A DNA stretch of 30,499 bases from Pseudomonadota bacterium. GTDB taxonomy: Bacteria; Pseudomonadota; Alphaproteobacteria; Rhizobiales; Rhizobiaceae. Of the stretch, positions 29,853-30,499 are shown piece by piece; positions within the stretch are counted from its first letter, which is position 1, and every line of letters starts with the position of its first letter. The position numbers were made by a program, and so were the translations under genes. The stretch lies in assembly GCA_023399465.1 (NCBI GenBank), contig JAEWPB010000010.1:1-30499 (forward strand), in the 5' to 3' direction. Under the pieces are notes generated by a model, which ran no database searches, had not been told where the DNA came from, and saw only the letters and a program-made list of their open reading frames with translations.

Positions 29853-30499
29853 TTATCCCGCGGCGCGGGACTTTTCGAAGCGCTTGCGATCGTTCGGATC
29901 GAGATAGAGCTTGCGAAGGCGGATCGACTTCGGCGTGACCTCGACCAGTTCATCGTCCTGGATCCAGGAAAGCGCGCGCTCGAGCGTGAACTTGATCGGC
30001 GGCGTGAGCTTGACAGCTTCATCCTTGCCGGCGGCGCGGATGTTGGTCAGCTTCTTGCCCTTCAGCACGTTGACGTCGAGGTCGTTGTCGCGGCTGTGAA
30101 TGCCGATGATCATGCCCTCATAGACCTTCTCGCCAGCGTCGATGATCATCGGGCCGCGGTCTTCGAGGTTGAACAGCGCATAAGCCACGGCTTCGCCGGC
30201 TTCGTTGGACAGCAGGACGCCGTTGACGCGGCCGCCGATTTCACCCTTGAAGGGCTGATAATCGTGGAACAGGCGGTTCATGACCGCGGTGCCGCGGGTA
30301 TCCGTCAGCAGTTCCGACTGGTAGCCGATGAGACCGCGGGTCGGCGCGAAGAACACCAGGCGCACGCGGTTGCCACCGGACGGACGAAGCTCGACCATCT
30401 CGGCCTTGCGCTCCGACATCTTCTGCACGACGACACCGGAATGCTCTTCATCGACGTCGATGACGACTTCTTCGATCGGCTCCATCATCTCGCCGGTCG
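29853..30499 (-). CDS. typA: TypA/BipA GTPase, C-terminal part; 5' end beyond the right edge
   Basis: About 215 C-terminal residues of the ribosome-associated GTPase TypA/BipA, a translation-factor relative of EF-G that acts in ribosome assembly and stress adaptation. The visible part comprises the EF-G domain-V-like region (EPIEEVVIDVDEEHSGVVVQKMSERKAEM; PTRGLIGYQSELLTDTRGTAVMN) and the TypA-specific C-terminal domain (EGMIIGIHSRDNDLDVNVLKGKKLTNIRAAGKDEAV; ALSWIQDDELVEVTPKSIRLRK). The GTPase domain lies outside the window. The frame is intact and ends at a TAA followed by a strong terminator. Confidence 0.97.
   Translation of the reverse strand, partial: TGEMMEPIEEVVIDVDEEHSGVVVQKMSERKAEMVELRPSGGNRVRLVFFAPTRGLIGYQSELLTDTRGTAVMNRLFHDYQPFKGEIGGRVNGVLLSNEAGEAVAYALFNLEDRGPMIIDAGEKVYEGMIIGIHSRDNDLDVNVLKGKKLTNIRAAGKDEAVKLTPPIKFTLERALSWIQDDELVEVTPKSIRLRKLYLDPNDRKRFEKSRAAG

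Overview
The window is a piece of an alphaproteobacterial chromosome, almost certainly from the Hyphomicrobiales and most likely the family Rhizobiaceae. The evidence is high GC, the linked order mdh-sucC-sucD-sucA-sucB-lpdA, an Omp19-type lipoprotein next to zapE, a hemC-hemD-Mic60-HemY block, and two textbook CtrA boxes (TTAA-N7-TTAAC). Nothing looks like a phage, plasmid, insertion sequence, CRISPR array or recent island. No tRNA or rRNA gene was recognised. Genus cannot be fixed from the sequence alone.

Layout. 1-10193 (all minus strand, read right to left): mdh, sucC, sucD, sucA, sucB, then a four-gene insert of small genes joined by ATGA overlaps or a 1-base gap (VOC protein, LysE-type exporter, secreted four-cysteine protein, remnant of a short-chain dehydrogenase), then the 5' third of lpdA. 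Two hairpins after sucB probably end much of the TCA transcript. 10194-15696 (minus): sdhC, sdhD, sdhA and sdhB with a strong terminator, then the Omp19-like lipoprotein and zapE. About ten kilobases therefore encode malate dehydrogenase, succinyl-CoA ligase, 2-oxoglutarate dehydrogenase and succinate dehydrogenase, a continuous stretch of the TCA cycle from 2-oxoglutarate to oxaloacetate.

15697-17092 (plus): a lone secreted protein made of three copies of a 17-residue block ending in NTRALFYQPYW, each followed by Trp-ended pentapeptides, behind a perfect CtrA box. This is the least familiar gene of the window and the best candidate for new biology. 17079-20589 (minus): tsaD, gpsA, a YciI-like protein, an EVE-domain protein and a METTL20-like protein lysine methyltransferase, mostly with overlapping ends.

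20663-26450 (plus): hemC, hemD, an alphaproteobacterial Mic60 (mitofilin) homologue, a HemY-type TPR membrane protein, a TerB-like protein and a class I glutamine amidotransferase, apparently one operon tying tetrapyrrole synthesis to membrane architecture. 26441-30499: an MFS exporter (minus), YggT plus YggU/DUF167 (plus), ppa (minus), a GNAT acetyltransferase (minus) behind a second CtrA box, and the 3' third of typA/bipA (minus) with its terminator.

The window is mainly core metabolism. The points most worth a second look are the pentapeptide/NTRALFYQPYW protein and its CtrA box, the hairpin placed exactly between the Shine-Dalgarno sequence and the start codon of sucA, the hairpin that would bury the ribosome site of the MFS gene, and the Mic60-heme linkage. 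All functional statements rest on reading motifs by eye; no database search was run.
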